Below are positions 1-8,649 of a stretch of 37,289 nucleotides of DNA, piece after piece. Position numbers and translations under genes: made by a program. How positions within the stretch are numbered: position 1 is the stretch's first letter; every line of letters starts with the position of its first letter. Source of the DNA: Dehalococcoidales bacterium (GTDB lineage: Bacteria > Chloroflexota > Dehalococcoidia > Dehalococcoidales > Fen-1064); NCBI GenBank assembly GCA_035529395.1, contig DATKWT010000007.1, forward strand, positions 1 through 37,289. The letters are read 5' to 3'. The notes beneath the pieces are model-generated. The model saw only the letters and a program-made list of their open reading frames with translations. It had not been told where the DNA came from and did no database searches.

Positions 1-450
1 TGTGGCATCATGGAAGATTGTCGCCAGTAAAGTAGAAGATACCGCCAGAAGCAGACTCAATCGCTTTACATTTGTGCCACCCTTCCTGAGTATAAAGTTA
101 AGGATTCTCTTGGCAAGTCCAACCTGCTCAATAATGACACCAAACATTATCAGCATAAGGACATACATAACCGCTGCATTTGAGAAAGGCATCCACGCGT
201 TCGGTGCACTCTGAACACCAAAGGCTATCAGTCCGCCACCGGCCAGTAACGCCGTAATCCCTATGGGGATTGCTTCGGAAACCCAGAGTACCAATACCAT
301 GGCTAACAGGGCAAGGAAACTCTGCCCTCTGGGAGACAGGCCCTCAATTTCTGGTAACAGGAGTATTGTGATACAGACAAGCAGGGCCACACCAACCCAG
401 ATTAGTGTTCTTGTAGTTATACTGCTTGGCATTCTCAGTCTACCTGCCAT
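1..450 (-). CDS. SLC13/DASS-family anion:Na+ symporter, N-terminal part (runs off window)
   Basis: Translated from ATG at 448-450 toward the window edge, this gives 150 open codons with no stop. The protein is strongly hydrophobic, with helices near residues 17-32, 44-58, 63-79 and 90-108. Residues 56-62 read WVSEAIP, followed by a helix beginning ITALL; this W-x-x-EAIP-x-x-x-TALL pattern is typical of the divalent anion/Na+ symporter (DASS, SLC13, CitMHS-like) superfamily. Such proteins import dicarboxylates, citrate or sulfate across the inner membrane. An AAGGAG-like site (464-469 on the opposite strand) lies about 14 nt upstream, rather far, so the start is fairly but not fully certain. 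The gene is divergent from the CoA-transferase at 767, which could suggest uptake of an acid that is then CoA-activated (inference). Substrate cannot be told from this fragment. Confidence 0.8.
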   Translation of the reverse strand, partial: MAGRLRMPSSITTRTLIWVGVALLVCITILLLPEIEGLSPRGQSFLALLAMVLVLWVSEAIPIGITALLAGGGLIAFGVQSAPNAWMPFSNAAVMYVLMLIMFGVIIEQVGLAKRILNFILRKGGTNVKRLSLLLAVSSTLLATIFHDAT

Positions 451-566
451 AGTAAATAATAAATCTCCTTCTCTGTGAATTTAGAAACCCTGAGCTGTCG
501 GCGACAGTTCTGCTTCGACCGTGTGCCTGTGCCTATTCCACCATCTCTGAAAACGTTAACTTTGTC

Positions 567-586
567 AATACGTATTACTACGTAAT
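567..586. promoter_or_regulatory. Overlapping palindromes in divergent intergenic region
   Basis: The 316-base gap between the divergent transporter and CoA-transferase genes holds AATACGTATT at 567-576, a perfect 10-bp palindrome. It overlaps ATTAC-TAC-GTAAT at 574-586, a second inverted repeat. A TTGACA hexamer reading on the minus strand (563-568) overlaps the first palindrome, so a bound regulator could block the transporter promoter. No convincing -10 was found. The rest of the gap shows nothing recognisable. Confidence 0.35.
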
Positions 587-766
587 TTGCTTGTATTCTC
601 ATGTTCTATCCATGGCCACACCATGCTATTCGGGTTGGATGCCGGGGTAAATAAGCACTCTCAGGGTACTCCCGGTGAAGACATATACGAACACCTGCTT
701 TGATTTACAGGAGCCAGGGGGTTATATTGATGGTATTGTATAACCGGAAAAAGGAGGTTGAAGGGG

Positions 767-2077
767 ATGGATTCTGCTCTTGAGGGCATCAGGGTAATTG
801 ACGTATCTCAGGTAGTGGCTGTACCAATGGGTGCCCGGCATCTGGGGGATTTTGGTGCAGACGTAATACATATCGAGCACCCTCAGCGGGGAGACTTCTG
901 GCGAAGCCACCAGGCAGGACACGGGGGTGGTAATGGTGTCCCTTCTACAGTCAACTATAACTGGGAGGCCTTCAACCGAAACAAGAAAAGCGTTACTCTG
1001 GACCTGTCCACAGAGGGCGGTCGGGAAATCATCTACAAACTGGTGGAAAAGGCTGACGTGTTCGTGACCAATCTACGCATGTTCGAGCGGGAAAGGTACG
1101 CACTGGAATACGAGACCTTGAGTCGATTGAACCCGAGACTCATCTATGGCTCCATAACAGGCCTCGGTAAGAAGGGGCCTGAGCGGAATCTACCCTCATT
1201 TGACCAGACTGTCCACTGGTTTCGGTCGGGGGTAACGCATATGCTGACACCACCCGGAGCATCGGCCATTGGCTTTCGTGCTGGTTTCGGAGATACCGTA
1301 GCCGGGCTTGGCCTGTTTGCTGCGGTGATGACGGCATTATACGTGCGGGAAAGGACAGGAGTAGGGCAGGAAGTGGACCTGTCCCTGTTCCACACCGGGA
1401 TGTACCAGCTCTCGTTTGATATTGGGGGTGCTCTGATAACCGGCCGGGACATGCGAGATATTGCACCGGGTCAGATGGATGAAGAGGAACCGAGGGTGAA
1501 GCGCTACCGGGAACTGGTAGCTGAATCCGAGGCAGTGTTCAACCGCCTCCATGACTTCATGAAAGAGAATGTCCCCAACCCGATGTCAATGGATCATACG
1601 ACCGGGGACGACAGGATAATACACATCAACGTGCTGCAACCCGACCGTTACTGGGCAAAGGTCTGCCGGGCCCTGGGTCGGCCGGAGCTGGAGCATGACC
1701 CCAGGTTCGAAAATCACGAGGCCAGACTTGAGAATCACCTTGCCCTTTACACCATTATCAGAGACGCTTTCAAGAACAGGCCACTCGAGGAGTGGAAGTT
1801 ACGTCTCACTGAGGCCGGTATTCCTTTTGGTGCACAGCAGAAGCTCAGCGAAGTGGTCAACGACCCTCAGGGAAGGGCGAATGATTGCTTTGTGCCTTTT
1901 GACCACCCCACCTACGGACGCATCGAGGTGCTGGCCAACCCTCTCAATCTAAGTAAGACCCCGTCCAGTGTCAGACTACCGGCACCCGAGTTCGGCCAGC
2001 ACACCGAAGAGGTCCTTCTCGGGCTTGGCTACAGCTGGGAAAATATCGCTCAATTCAAGGAGCAACAGGTCATATAA
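767..2077 (+). CDS. CaiB/BaiF family (family III) CoA-transferase
   Basis: A 436-residue protein of the formyl-CoA transferase / carnitine CoA-transferase family, which moves CoA between carboxylic acids in the cytoplasm. The N-terminus (LEGIRVIDVSQVV, then GARHLGDFGADVIHIE) is the Rossmann-like CoA-binding start of the family. SFDQ near residue 146 aligns with the catalytic aspartate that forms the acyl anhydride. Length is usual for the family. I chose ATG 767 because AAGGAGG at 751-757 sits 9 nt upstream; a TTG at 758 in the same frame touches that site and cannot use it. The gene is followed by a 373-base gap, so it is probably monocistronic. The acyl substrate is unknown. The divergent anion transporter is the only contextual clue. 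Confidence 0.88.
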   Translation: MDSALEGIRVIDVSQVVAVPMGARHLGDFGADVIHIEHPQRGDFWRSHQAGHGGGNGVPSTVNYNWEAFNRNKKSVTLDLSTEGGREIIYKLVEKADVFVTNLRMFERERYALEYETLSRLNPRLIYGSITGLGKKGPERNLPSFDQTVHWFRSGVTHMLTPPGASAIGFRAGFGDTVAGLGLFAAVMTALYVRERTGVGQEVDLSLFHTGMYQLSFDIGGALITGRDMRDIAPGQMDEEEPRVKRYRELVAESEAVFNRLHDFMKENVPNPMSMDHTTGDDRIIHINVLQPDRYWAKVCRALGRPELEHDPRFENHEARLENHLALYTIIRDAFKNRPLEEWKLRLTEAGIPFGAQQKLSEVVNDPQGRANDCFVPFDHPTYGRIEVLANPLNLSKTPSSVRLPAPEFGQHTEEVLLGLGYSWENIAQFKEQQVI

Positions 2078-2450
2078 GACTGGGCTGTGCCCCTGTGACT
2101 GGACAGGTATGACCTTGATATTCTTGCCGACCATGCTGTCATCGTGACCGGAAGCTCAACTTGACAAAGCTGCCAGGTTACCCTAACATCGGGGGGCTGG
2201 CGGTAGGCCATGACCAGCCGGCAATCAGGCTTAATGAATATCGATTTAAACATAGCCCCACCGAATTGCGCGAACAGTGCCCTGCGCAGGCTGCCTGACA
2301 TTGATAAGCCTCACTGTCAACCCACCAGGCAGTTCCCTCATGCCCCGTGTTCGACCAACTGCAACCCTGTCTGAAGCATTCGCTTCCTTGGCTCACGTTA
2401 CCTGTGCTACCTGGTTTATCTGGCGCAGCCAGAGGTCTATGGAGTAATTC
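2078..2450. other. Non-coding gap after CoA-transferase
   Basis: No complete gene is visible. A short open stretch at about 2098-2163 on the plus strand, ending in TGA, reads LDRYDLDILADHAVIVTG and looks protein-like. It has no start codon or RBS and could be a remnant of a lost gene, but this is weak. The GGAG at 2441-2444 serves as the ribosome binding site of the next gene. Confidence 0.3.
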
Positions 2451-4352
2451 ATGGCGGAGAAGAATACGAGCGTTTCTGAAAGGCAACGGTACCAGTGGCC
2501 ACGGCCCCAGGTACGGAAAGCAGTCATCCTGGCCGCCGGTGTGGGTGACCGTCTGCGTCCGTTGACAGACCGGCTGCCGAAATGCCTCGTACCGGTAAAC
2601 GGAGTGCCGATTCTCGTCAATACACTGACCCACCTGGCAGACTCAGGGATAAAAGAGACGGTCATCGTAGTTGGTCACCTGAAGGAGAAAATCCTTGAGC
2701 GCATCGGTGGCCGGTTCCGGGGAATGAAGATAATATACGTGGAGTCGGAGCGCTACGCCACCACGAACAACATCTATTCCCTATGGCTTGCCCGAGAGTA
2801 CCTTGATGACGACATACTCCTTCTCGAAGCTGATGTGTACTTCGAACGCGAGTTACTCGACAGCTTGCTGCGTGCCGGAGGAGAGAACCATGCCGCGGTC
2901 GCACATCATCAATCGTGGATGTCCGGGACTGTGGTCCGGCTTGATAAGCACGACAGCATTGAAGCCATGGTAGAGTCCAGGCACCAGGGACCCGGTTTCG
3001 ATTACTCGAACACCTTCAAGACAGTCAACATCTACCGCCTCGGTGGCCGTTTCTTGCGTGAGCACTTCCTGCCTTGCCTCGATGCCACCATTGCCTTGGG
3101 CAACGTCCACGATTATTACGAGATGGTGCTGAATGAGCTTTGCAGCCAGGACGGGCTAACGATGGCCGCCGTCCGCTGTGATGCCATCAGTTGGATTGAA
3201 ATCGACAACCAGGACGACCTGACAGCAGCCAACTACCTGTTCGCCAGCAAGGAGCAGCGCTACGAGTACATTTCAAGTCTCCACGGTGACTACTGGCGTT
3301 ACGACTTTGTTGACCATGCTCTCCTCTACAACCTCTACTTCCCACCCGAAGTTTTACTCAATGACATCTCCAATCATCTGCGTGACCTCGTGCTCAACTA
3401 CCCCAGTGGCCAGAATGTTATTGCCAAACTGATGGCAACGCTCATCGACCAGCCATCGGAATGTATTATCGTGGGTAACGGCGCCTCCGAACTGATTAAG
3501 GTCATCGGTCGGCGGCTCAAGCAGCGGCTCATCGTACCGGTTCCATCGTTCAACGAGTGGGTTAACGCCGTACCGGAGGGGCTTGTCACCGAGTCGGTGC
3601 TCGAACCGCCCTCTTTCCAGCTGGACGTGGAAAGGTTCGCACGTGAGGCGGTCAACTGCGCTGCTGATATCGCCATCGTTCTGAACCCGAACAACCCGAC
3701 CTCTCTAGCGGTCCCGAAAGCCGACCTTACCTGGCTTGTCGAACGACTGACAGACAGAGCCATTCTACTCATCATCGACGAGTCCTTCATCGACTTCATG
3801 GCGAATGCCGGGGAAGCCACTATGGAGACCGAGACCGGGCAGTACCGGAACCTGGCGGTAATCAAGAGCCTGAGCAAGTGTTATGGTATTGGCGGGCTGC
3901 GTCTCGGCTATCTCCTGACAGACAATAGCCAGTTCGCCAGAGCGGTGCGGGAAGAGATTCCCATCTGGAATATCAACGCCTTTGCCGAGGCATTCCTCCG
4001 ACTTGCTCCGCGCTATCGTAAAGAGTTTGCCCTTAGCTGTGACCTCGTCCGGGCTGACCGGGATGAGCTTTACCGGGGTCTCTGCACGATTCCAGGGTTG
4101 ACCGCGTACCGGCCGGACGCCAATTTTGTGCTCTGTCGCGTACCTGATGACGCAATAAGCGGCCCGGAACTAACCCGGCAGCTATTCATCGAACACAATA
4201 TCCTGGTCAAGCACTGTGCCGGCAAGACGATGCCGGAGGCCGACCGCTACGTGCGAATCGCCTCCCGTACGGAGGCTGAGAACCAGACACTGGTGGAGGC
4301 ACTCGCGAGCCTCCTCTGCCAGAAGGCCTTCAAAGGGACGCAGAGTAAATGA
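2451..4352 (+). CDS. LicC-like nucleotidyltransferase fused to class I/II aminotransferase (PntC-like)
   Basis: A 633-residue two-domain protein. Residues 23-60 hold the sugar/choline-phosphate nucleotidyltransferase signature (KAVILAAGVGDRLRPLTD, then LPKCLVPVNG), with the NTP-binding Lys 44. TNNIYSLWLA at 105-114 and LEAD at 125-128 are typical of LicC-type cytidylyltransferases, and WIEIDNQDDL at 248-257 is the usual second metal-site region. Residues about 290-620 form a PLP fold-type I aminotransferase of HisC/CobD type: NPNNPT 412-417, DES 443-445, Schiff-base Lys 476 in SLSK, and Arg 484. The same architecture is known in PntC, which transaminates phosphonoacetaldehyde and activates 2-aminoethylphosphonate with CTP. 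No PEP mutase is in the window. A CobD-like decarboxylase making phosphoethanolamine is the main alternative. GGAG lies 6 nt before ATG. Confidence 0.82.
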   Translation: MAEKNTSVSERQRYQWPRPQVRKAVILAAGVGDRLRPLTDRLPKCLVPVNGVPILVNTLTHLADSGIKETVIVVGHLKEKILERIGGRFRGMKIIYVESERYATTNNIYSLWLAREYLDDDILLLEADVYFERELLDSLLRAGGENHAAVAHHQSWMSGTVVRLDKHDSIEAMVESRHQGPGFDYSNTFKTVNIYRLGGRFLREHFLPCLDATIALGNVHDYYEMVLNELCSQDGLTMAAVRCDAISWIEIDNQDDLTAANYLFASKEQRYEYISSLHGDYWRYDFVDHALLYNLYFPPEVLLNDISNHLRDLVLNYPSGQNVIAKLMATLIDQPSECIIVGNGASELIKVIGRRLKQRLIVPVPSFNEWVNAVPEGLVTESVLEPPSFQLDVERFAREAVNCAADIAIVLNPNNPTSLAVPKADLTWLVERLTDRAILLIIDESFIDFMANAGEATMETETGQYRNLAVIKSLSKCYGIGGLRLGYLLTDNSQFARAVREEIPIWNINAFAEAFLRLAPRYRKEFALSCDLVRADRDELYRGLCTIPGLTAYRPDANFVLCRVPDDAISGPELTRQLFIEHNILVKHCAGKTMPEADRYVRIASRTEAENQTLVEALASLLCQKAFKGTQSK

Positions 4353-4700
4353 TCGCTAGGGAGGGGCACTATCGTCCTGCGTAGGCGTAGCTTGCGCGCG
4401 TCACGCGGGCACGTGATAAAGCTTCTCAGAGCTATGGTATACACGTAGAGACCGGGCAGGATACCGAACTCTTCGGGGCGCATATCAGGTGATTCCTGAA
4501 GGCGGTGCCGGACCGTTTTTCAGTATTATAAAGACTTCGCATGTACAGTATTTCAGCGTTACGCAAAGGTCCAGGAAAGGGAAGCTGGGATTGAGATTGC
4601 ACGAAGCAGATAAGCACAGTGATTTGGCACGACAGTCCAGGTCTCACAGGAACAACTTGGGAGACTGAGTCGGATAGCCGAATAGGAGGGACACCTGAAG
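4353..4700. other. Gap between the fusion gene and class III PLP enzyme
   Basis: There is no supported gene on either strand; open frames here are short and lack protein character. The AGGAGGG at 4684-4690 is the ribosome binding site of the next gene. The 348-base length suggests the class III gene has its own promoter, but no clear -35/-10 pair was found. Confidence 0.3.
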
Positions 4701-6035
4701 ATGAGCTATAAGCGATCAGTAGCCGAGAAGAGGAAGTACAGCAGTGATGAGCTTCACGACATATACAACCGGTTTTCTTGCCAGTGTGACGAGAGTGGGA
4801 TGTATGACCAGTTCCTCGTCCCCGAGAAGGCAGAGGGATTGTACGTCTGGTTCAAGGACCAGAGTGAGCCATATATGGACCTGGGAATGGGCTTCTCCGC
4901 CCTGAACTTCGGTCACCAGCATCCAAGGATTAGAAGGGCGGCTGAGGAGGCGGTAAGGACAATCGACCATATTCACAGCTTCAACAGTGAGAGTAAACTC
5001 CTTCTGAGTAAGGCTCTTGCAGAGAAGACGCCCGGGACTCCGAACAAGAAGGTATATTTCCCCGTGGGTGGGGCAATGGCCGTAGAGACTTCCATCAAGC
5101 TGGCCAGGGCATATACCGGGAAAACCAAGCTGGCCTGCTTCACCGGAGCATTCCACGGATGCTCCTATGGTGCGATGATGGTTACCGATGACGCTATAAT
5201 TAACAAGCCGCAGTACATTCCCTACCCGGGAGAAGTAGTACGGCTTCCCTACGCAGATTGCTATCACTGCGACAGCCGCTCTGAGTGCCGTTATCAATGC
5301 CTCCGGATAGCCGAGCAGCGTCTCAGTCAGGACAAGGATATTGCCGCGTTGATAATCGAACCTGTCCAGGGGCACTCCGGGTTTATTATTCCTCCCAGAG
5401 ATTTTATATTCGGCCTGAAGAAACTATGTCAGGAACGGGGTATACTATTTATCGATGATGAAATTCAGGTTGGGATGGGGCGCAGCGGCAGGTTGCTTGC
5501 CGTTGAACATTCGGATGTTGAGCCTGATATCATCCTGCTGAGCAAGTCCCTGGCTGGTGGTTATTATCCACTTAGCGCTGTCATTGCCCGAGCAGAGATA
5601 TGGGACTGTATCTCCCCCACAGGTTCCGGCATTGGTTCGACGTTTGTAAACAGTCCGTTGGCGACACATATTGCCCTGGAAGTACTAAGAGTCCTTGAAG
5701 AAGACGGCCTCATAGAGAATGCTGAGAGAGTTGGCGACTACTTCACTGAAGAACTGAAGTGCCTGGAGCGATTCGGGAATATCGATAATGTGACCGGTCT
5801 TGGACTGCTACAGTCCTTCGCGGTGGTGAAGAGTAAGGAAACAAAGGAACCCGCTCCGGAAATTGCCAGGAAGATCCGCTCTGAGGCGCTAAGACAACAC
5901 CTGATAATCCTTTGTAGCGGTATGGAGCAGGATAGAATTAAGTTCACATTGCCCCTGTGGGTAAACAGAGAAGACATCGATATGATTATCGAGAGACTGC
6001 AGAACATCATGAAATCGGTGGTAGCAGTGAGTTGA
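4701..6035 (+). CDS. Class III PLP-dependent aminotransferase or phospho-lyase-like enzyme
   Basis: A 444-residue member of the GabT/ArgD/HemL class III family. Visible landmarks are the substrate/PLP loop VGGAMAVETSIKLAR (122-136), FTGAFHGCSYG (147-157), the cofactor-binding motif DDEIQVGMGRSG (252-263) with PLP-pyridine Asp 253, and the Schiff-base Lys 282 in LLSKSLAGGYYPLS. Residues 187-200 carry four cysteines (C187, C190, C196, C200), in the region where 4-aminobutyrate aminotransferases carry cluster or metal cysteines. Start ATG has AGGAGGG about 10 nt upstream. Some class III enzymes are phospho-lyases acting on phosphoethanolamine or on hydroxylated aminoethylphosphonate. Beside the fusion gene upstream and LicD downstream, action on an amino-phosphonate or amino-alcohol phosphate is plausible but inferred. 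Confidence 0.85.
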   Translation: MSYKRSVAEKRKYSSDELHDIYNRFSCQCDESGMYDQFLVPEKAEGLYVWFKDQSEPYMDLGMGFSALNFGHQHPRIRRAAEEAVRTIDHIHSFNSESKLLLSKALAEKTPGTPNKKVYFPVGGAMAVETSIKLARAYTGKTKLACFTGAFHGCSYGAMMVTDDAIINKPQYIPYPGEVVRLPYADCYHCDSRSECRYQCLRIAEQRLSQDKDIAALIIEPVQGHSGFIIPPRDFIFGLKKLCQERGILFIDDEIQVGMGRSGRLLAVEHSDVEPDIILLSKSLAGGYYPLSAVIARAEIWDCISPTGSGIGSTFVNSPLATHIALEVLRVLEEDGLIENAERVGDYFTEELKCLERFGNIDNVTGLGLLQSFAVVKSKETKEPAPEIARKIRSEALRQHLIILCSGMEQDRIKFTLPLWVNREDIDMIIERLQNIMKSVVAVS

Positions 6036-6176
6036 GCTCGGAGATACCACGTTTGTGCAAACGTTATGGCCGGTATCACCCACTGGGCATCAGGTCTGGC
6101 AATAGATAAGCAGTCTGGTAGTTCGCGGAGCTGCGGTTCGATTGAGTGATGTACCCCGACCAATCAGGCAATCACC

Positions 6177-6196
6177 CTCCAACCTGATGGTTGGAG
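6177..6196. terminator. Perfect 8-bp hairpin between convergent genes
   Basis: CTCCAACC (6177-6184), loop TGAT, GGTTGGAG (6189-6196). It lies in the 192-base gap where the class III gene (plus) and the dehydrogenase (minus) converge. There is no U-tract on either side, so it may be a bidirectional pause or RNA-stabilising structure and not a classical terminator. Confidence 0.45.
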
Positions 6197-6227
6197 TCAC
6201 GATACCAGCCTATCCAATCGCCAGTAT

Positions 6228-7226
6228 CTAGTACCCTCTCTTCTTGTCTACCACGTTAAACAACCTGTCGCCATTCAGATAACGCTTGAGATTTTCTGCG
6301 AACAATTCGGTTGCGAGTTCATATTCGCATTCGATGTCTCCAGAGACGTGGGGACTGAGGATTACATTGGGGAGCGCCCACAATCGGCTGTCGGCCGGCA
6401 AGGGTTCGGTGGCGAAGACGTCAAGTCCGGCGCCGGCGATCCAACCCTCCTCTAGTGCACGACTCAACGCCTCTTCATCGACCACATCGCCCCGGGCAAT
6501 GTTGACCAGATAGGCAGTAGACTGCATGGTTCGGAGTTCCTTCTCACCGATCAGTCCATTCGTTTCCGGCGTAAGCGGTACGGATAGCACGACGAAATCA
6601 CTCTCAGCAAGTAACCGGTGCAACTGGTCTCCGGGCAGCATTATGTCCACGTTTTCGGCATGTGTTATCTGCTCCGTCACCCTGCGAATCGCTATCACCT
6701 TCATACCGAAGGCCTTGGCCAGCCTGGCCACCTCTCTCCCGATAGAACCTAACCCGACAATCCCCATTGTTTTCGAAAGTAGCGTGGACGTCTTAAATTT
6801 CTGCCACTGCTTCGCTTGCTTCAGCTGAAAGCATAATGGCAACTGTTTAACCAGCATCAACGCTACCCCGAAGACAAATTCAGCGATTGGCGTTGCACTC
6901 ATACCCTTGATGTTTGTCATTATCACCGGACTCTTCAGAATATCCTCGGTCATGAGATGGTCGACCCCGGCGCTGAGTACCTGGATCCATTTCAATCCGG
7001 GAGTACGCCCGGCAAGGTCATGTGGAAGGTCAAACCCGAAGATTACCTCAGTATCAGCCAGTAGGAGATTGAGTTCATTCCTGGCAGCAGAGTCCCCCAT
7101 CCGTTCAGCACAAAGTAAATCCGAGACATCCACAACCTTGACACGGTGACTGACCGCCTCAATCTGCCTCAGACAAGCTTCCCCTACTGGAGTGGTCACC
7201 AGTATGCGAATTGATTCTCCTGGCAT
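6228..7226 (-). CDS. D-isomer-specific 2-hydroxyacid dehydrogenase family protein
   Basis: A 332-residue NAD(P)-dependent dehydrogenase. The dinucleotide-binding motif GLGSIG lies at 158-163, and the catalytic triad of the family is present: Arg 245 in NIARGDVVDEEAL, Glu 274 in FATEPLP and His 293 in LSPHVSGD. Length and domain order are normal. The enzyme would interconvert a 2-oxo acid and a D-2-hydroxy acid in the cytoplasm. The start at ATG 7226 has GGAAGGA about 6 nt upstream. It lies 17 bp downstream of the LicD-like gene on the same strand, so the two are almost certainly co-transcribed. Members of this family also reduce phosphonopyruvate in some phosphonate pathways, which would fit the neighbours, but the substrate here is not visible. 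Confidence 0.85.
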   Translation of the reverse strand: MPGESIRILVTTPVGEACLRQIEAVSHRVKVVDVSDLLCAERMGDSAARNELNLLLADTEVIFGFDLPHDLAGRTPGLKWIQVLSAGVDHLMTEDILKSPVIMTNIKGMSATPIAEFVFGVALMLVKQLPLCFQLKQAKQWQKFKTSTLLSKTMGIVGLGSIGREVARLAKAFGMKVIAIRRVTEQITHAENVDIMLPGDQLHRLLAESDFVVLSVPLTPETNGLIGEKELRTMQSTAYLVNIARGDVVDEEALSRALEEGWIAGAGLDVFATEPLPADSRLWALPNVILSPHVSGDIECEYELATELFAENLKRYLNGDRLFNVVDKKRGY

Positions 7227-7243
7227 ATGTGTCCTTCCCGATG

Positions 7244-8143
7244 CTAGCCGGCGCCGTCTCTTGCAAGGAGATGCTCTTCACCCGGCCGGTAGATGTAGCT
7301 CTGGCCCGGTCCGATTCTTTCCACGAAGAGAACACCCCTGTGGTCGTCGAACTTGACCACAAGAGCATAGAAGTCGACCCTGGATAAGTAAAGCCTGACA
7401 ACTCCCCGTTTGTTGGCTCGGGAAGTACCCATCCCGGCCACTGATATCAAGGCCCCGCTCACCGGCTGACCTTCCTGGTCCAGTACCATCACGGTAGCCG
7501 TGTGTCGTGGCATTATTCTGTCCAGCAACTGCTTTAATCTCCCCGCTCGACCGGGGGCAGTTGTATCAGGGATGCCAGCCAGAACATCCTCCTCGTAGTC
7601 CCCGGCCTGTTTCGGGACACGCCAGTCCGGGCCATACTTGACCTCAAGGTACTCCTCGGGTGGATTCGGCACGAGAAACCTCTCACCGAGGAACTCTATT
7701 TCTTTCAGGTCAGTAAGCAGGTGAACCGGGATGCGGATTCCCGGATACATGAATACCGCATTATCAAGCACCCGGTAGCAGTTCCAGTCAATCCTGAGGG
7801 ATTCCTTTACCATCGGTACGTACAGAGAGTAGTCAAGATGCTCGATTCTGAGGAGAAAACCTCGTTCTCTGAGTGTTTGCGCCACCGATTCTACCGTTTC
7901 CTCACTGAGTCCGTGCAGACCGATTACAGAACCGACATCAATATCGTCATCCCACGGAATGAAGGCATTATCCCTGATTGCACCGAGGCATGTCCCCTGA
8001 CGAAGGAAGAAGGTCACTCCGGCTTCGTCCATGACCTCTTTTATCTCGAGCAAGACCCTGGTCGCAGCGGGTATGTCTATCGTGTCCAGCAGACCCATAA
8101 TGCGCTCTAGTTCTGCTTCATCGGATGGACTGAGTTTATCCAT
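7244..8143 (-). CDS. LicD-family transferase with C-terminal carboxypeptidase-regulatory-like domain
   Basis: A 299-residue protein. Residues 48-70 hold the LicD signature: RQGTCLGAIRDNAFIPW followed by DDDIDV, with the metal-binding aspartates 65-67 and 69. YGPDWRVP (170-177) is the usual downstream LicD element. LicD proteins are nucleotidyltransferase-fold enzymes that transfer phosphocholine or related groups from a CDP donor to surface glycans. Residues about 216-285 form an additional beta-sandwich-like segment (ATVMVLDQEGQPVSGALISV, then a GVVRLYLS strand) resembling carboxypeptidase regulatory-like domains, unusual for LicD. ATG 8143 was chosen because GAGGAGG lies just upstream; a longer frame to 8233 lacks an RBS. 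It heads a two-gene operon with the dehydrogenase and lies near a LicC-like fusion, so together they could activate and transfer a small phospho- or phosphono-group. Confidence 0.8.
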   Translation of the reverse strand: MDKLSPSDEAELERIMGLLDTIDIPAATRVLLEIKEVMDEAGVTFFLRQGTCLGAIRDNAFIPWDDDIDVGSVIGLHGLSEETVESVAQTLRERGFLLRIEHLDYSLYVPMVKESLRIDWNCYRVLDNAVFMYPGIRIPVHLLTDLKEIEFLGERFLVPNPPEEYLEVKYGPDWRVPKQAGDYEEDVLAGIPDTTAPGRAGRLKQLLDRIMPRHTATVMVLDQEGQPVSGALISVAGMGTSRANKRGVVRLYLSRVDFYALVVKFDDHRGVLFVERIGPGQSYIYRPGEEHLLARDGAG

Positions 8144-8551
8144 TATCCTCCTCTGTAACTTGAAGACTTGCAAGGCACTGCATGAATGCCATGTTCCTGT
8201 ATCACCTGTATTACCAGATGCCGGACCCTTCATTCAGTGGGGCTCTGGTGATGGAAGTAAGTCTATTCGGAACACACAGGACTTGTCAACGCTGGACTCC
8301 AGGCCCTGCCCTGGGGACTGGCAGAACCTCTGTCAGCAGACTACCCGGAATTCGAGCATGAATGCCCAATACCTGCGAGCTGGTATTTAGAGAATGTTTC
8401 GAAAAATGCCCCCGGTCTTTATGTTTTATTTAGGATTCCGGTTGTATTCTGATAGTAGAGAGCAAGGAGACGAGTTGAGCAGTAAGGAGTACTGACAAAC
8501 TCCAGCTCAAGACCCCAGTAGACAGTCGCCTTACCTCTTACCGCCGAAACA
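8144..8551. other. Upstream region of the LicD operon
   Basis: About 400 bases without a credible gene. The open frame at 8031-8390 (plus) is a shadow of LicD and its leader. An AT-rich patch at 8415-8455 may hold a promoter for the minus-strand LicD operon, but no convincing -35/-10 pair was identified. Confidence 0.3.
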
Positions 8552-8590
8552 GAACACCGCAGAGTGACGCACTGCGGTGTTCGTCATTTT
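8552..8590. terminator. Strong hairpin downstream of the methyltransferase
   Basis: GAACACCGCAG (8552-8562) and CTGCGGTGTTC (8572-8582) form a perfect 11-bp stem with a 9-nt loop, followed by TCATTTT on the plus strand and TGTTT on the minus strand. It lies about 60 bases past the stop of the minus-strand methyltransferase gene, so it probably ends that three-gene operon. Confidence 0.6.
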
Positions 8591-8649
8591 ACCGGCACAT
8601 TCAGGGTTCTGCTTGAAGTGCTCAAGGTCTTCCTGCTGCCTTCTGACGA

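Noticed and set aside
7721-8110. Plus-strand open frame of 129 codons
   Set aside because: It lies wholly opposite the LicD-like gene, whose LicD motif and RBS are clear; the frame has no RBS or family character.
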